Source: Pedosphaera parvula Ellin514 (GTDB lineage Bacteria; Verrucomicrobiota; Verrucomicrobiia; Limisphaerales; Pedosphaeraceae). Taken from it: DNA of 64,000 nucleotides. A program made the translations under genes and the position numbers. The stretch lies in NCBI RefSeq assembly GCF_000172555.1, contig NZ_ABOX02000026.1, forward strand, positions 25,412-89,411, read 5' to 3'. Below are positions 63,597-64,000 of the stretch, one piece after another (position 1 is the stretch's first letter; every line of letters begins with the position of its first letter). A model generated the notes under the pieces. The model did no database searches and had not been told where the DNA came from. It saw nothing but the letters and a program-made list of their open reading frames with translations.

Positions 63597-64000
63597 CTAT
63601 CCTCGCATTGTGCGCCCCCTCCCCGCCGGCACAAAACCAATCGCAAAGAATGCGAGATTAACCAGGACCGCCGCTGCCAGCATAATAGAAGTGTTCGCCG
63701 CCCCATATTGGTGTAACCCGTTCCCCTGCGGCCAAAACCACGCCAGGCTGACCACAATATTCCCGAGCATGCTGATCGCGAGAACTCCTCGCGCGCCGTT
63801 CTTGAAGAATCGATGGGCGATCAAATAGCAAGCTAGCCAAATGACCACGCTCAAGCCTCCGACTTCTTTGGAATCCCAGGCCCAGTATCGACCCCATTCC
63901 CTTTCGGCCCAAATCATCCCGAGGAAAACTCCCATGGTTGTAAAGAACAACGCGACAGTTCCAAGCACAAGACTGACGCGAGCAATCGAATGCAGACGAG
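63597..64000 (-). CDS. CcsA-type cytochrome c assembly protein, partial
   Basis: The frame is open to the window edge; 134 C-terminal residues are seen, so the gene continues beyond 64000. The motif WGRYWAWDSKEVGGLSVVIW (family WGxyWxWDPKE with Asp-Ser for Asp-Pro) and membrane segments before (ALFFTTMGVFLGMIWAEREW) and after (VVIWLACYLIAHRFF, LGNIVVSLAWFWPQG, SIMLAAAVLVNLAFFAIGFV) mark the CcsA/CcmF heme-delivery family. It delivers heme for cytochrome c maturation. Confidence 0.82.
   Translation of the reverse strand, partial: RLHSIARVSLVLGTVALFFTTMGVFLGMIWAEREWGRYWAWDSKEVGGLSVVIWLACYLIAHRFFKNGARGVLAISMLGNIVVSLAWFWPQGNGLHQYGAANTSIMLAAAVLVNLAFFAIGFVPAGRGRTMRG

Noticed and set aside
63541..63600. 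Polypyrimidine tract in the spacer after the CcsA gene
   Set aside because: A C/T-rich run of about 60 bases with no repeat unit or protein; can occur by composition and has no testable feature beyond bias.
1..64000. CRISPR arrays, tRNA, rRNA
   Set aside because: No regularly spaced identical repeats of 24-40 bp, and no cloverleaf or ribosomal segments were recognised by reading. A covariance-model scan would be needed to be certain for tRNA.

Overview
The window looks like chromosome from a Verrucomicrobia-type soil bacterium of the Pedosphaera / Limisphaerales kind. This is inferred from gene content only: very large secreted proteins built of LamG, autotransporter-type beta-strand repeats, glycoside hydrolase domains and a recurrent C-terminal module; ECF sigma factors with long membrane-anchored C-terminal extensions; a TonB/ExbB/ExbD cluster with two ExbD genes; stand-alone response regulators; and few clear Shine-Dalgarno sites. 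No rRNA, tRNA, CRISPR array, integrase or transposase gene was recognised.

Layout. 1-5.5 kb: end of a LamG-type secreted protein, two single-domain response regulators, and a macB-macA type export pair read leftward. 5.7-11.3 kb: a rightward TonB-energised uptake cluster (small His/Cys-rich protein, outer-membrane receptor, TonB, ExbB, two ExbD, coiled-coil protein) with a strong hairpin between receptor and tonB. 11.8-13.2 kb: two HEAT-repeat membrane proteins and a third copy cut short by a dispersed repeat. 13.3-17.3 kb: a giant secreted GH27-type enzyme with carbohydrate-binding and beta-repeat regions. 17.5-26.9 kb: a ten-gene leftward cluster for surface glycan or glycolipid assembly (nucleotidyltransferase, HAD phosphatase, cupin, GDPD-like enzyme, methyltransferase, two GT2 enzymes, two NAD-dependent epimerases, a GT39-like membrane transferase). 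27.1-28.2 kb: yajQ and a small conserved-looking gene. 29.1-36.4 kb: secreted GH16/LamG protein, beta-helix protein, GWINF-repeat protein and an esterase. 36.5-44.1 kb: leftward genes, including small orphan genes, a Tat-exported protein, a DUF3175 gene with a 50-residue partner, an epoxide-hydrolase-like enzyme and an aldo/keto reductase. 44.3-48.4 kb: an acetylxylan-esterase-like protein and another secreted repeat protein. 48.5-50.6 kb: a repeat-flanked segment holding a decayed TIR-like gene and a membrane-tethered polysaccharide-lyase-like gene. 50.7-54.8 kb: three paralogous alpha/beta hydrolases with a COG3315 methyltransferase and a 54-residue protein. 55.1-59.3 kb: two ECF sigma factors fused to membrane-anchored extensions (one broken by a frameshift) and a membrane protein with no sigma part whose C-terminal domain resembles that of the broken one. 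59.7-64 kb: a LamG/Ig-like secreted protein, a lipoprotein, a GYF-domain membrane protein and the 3' part of a CcsA-type cytochrome c assembly gene.

Read together, the secreted hydrolases (GH27, GH16, two esterases, lyase-like protein) and the TonB cluster fit a plant- or microbial-polysaccharide degrader that senses its envelope through membrane-fused sigma factors. At least four dispersed non-coding repeat families, including a roughly 220-260 bp MITE-like element with terminal inverted repeats, sit in the gaps. The most distinctive items are the sigma-membrane fusion group at 55-59 kb, the MITE-like family, the decayed TIR-like gene between direct repeats, and the alpha/beta-hydrolase array.
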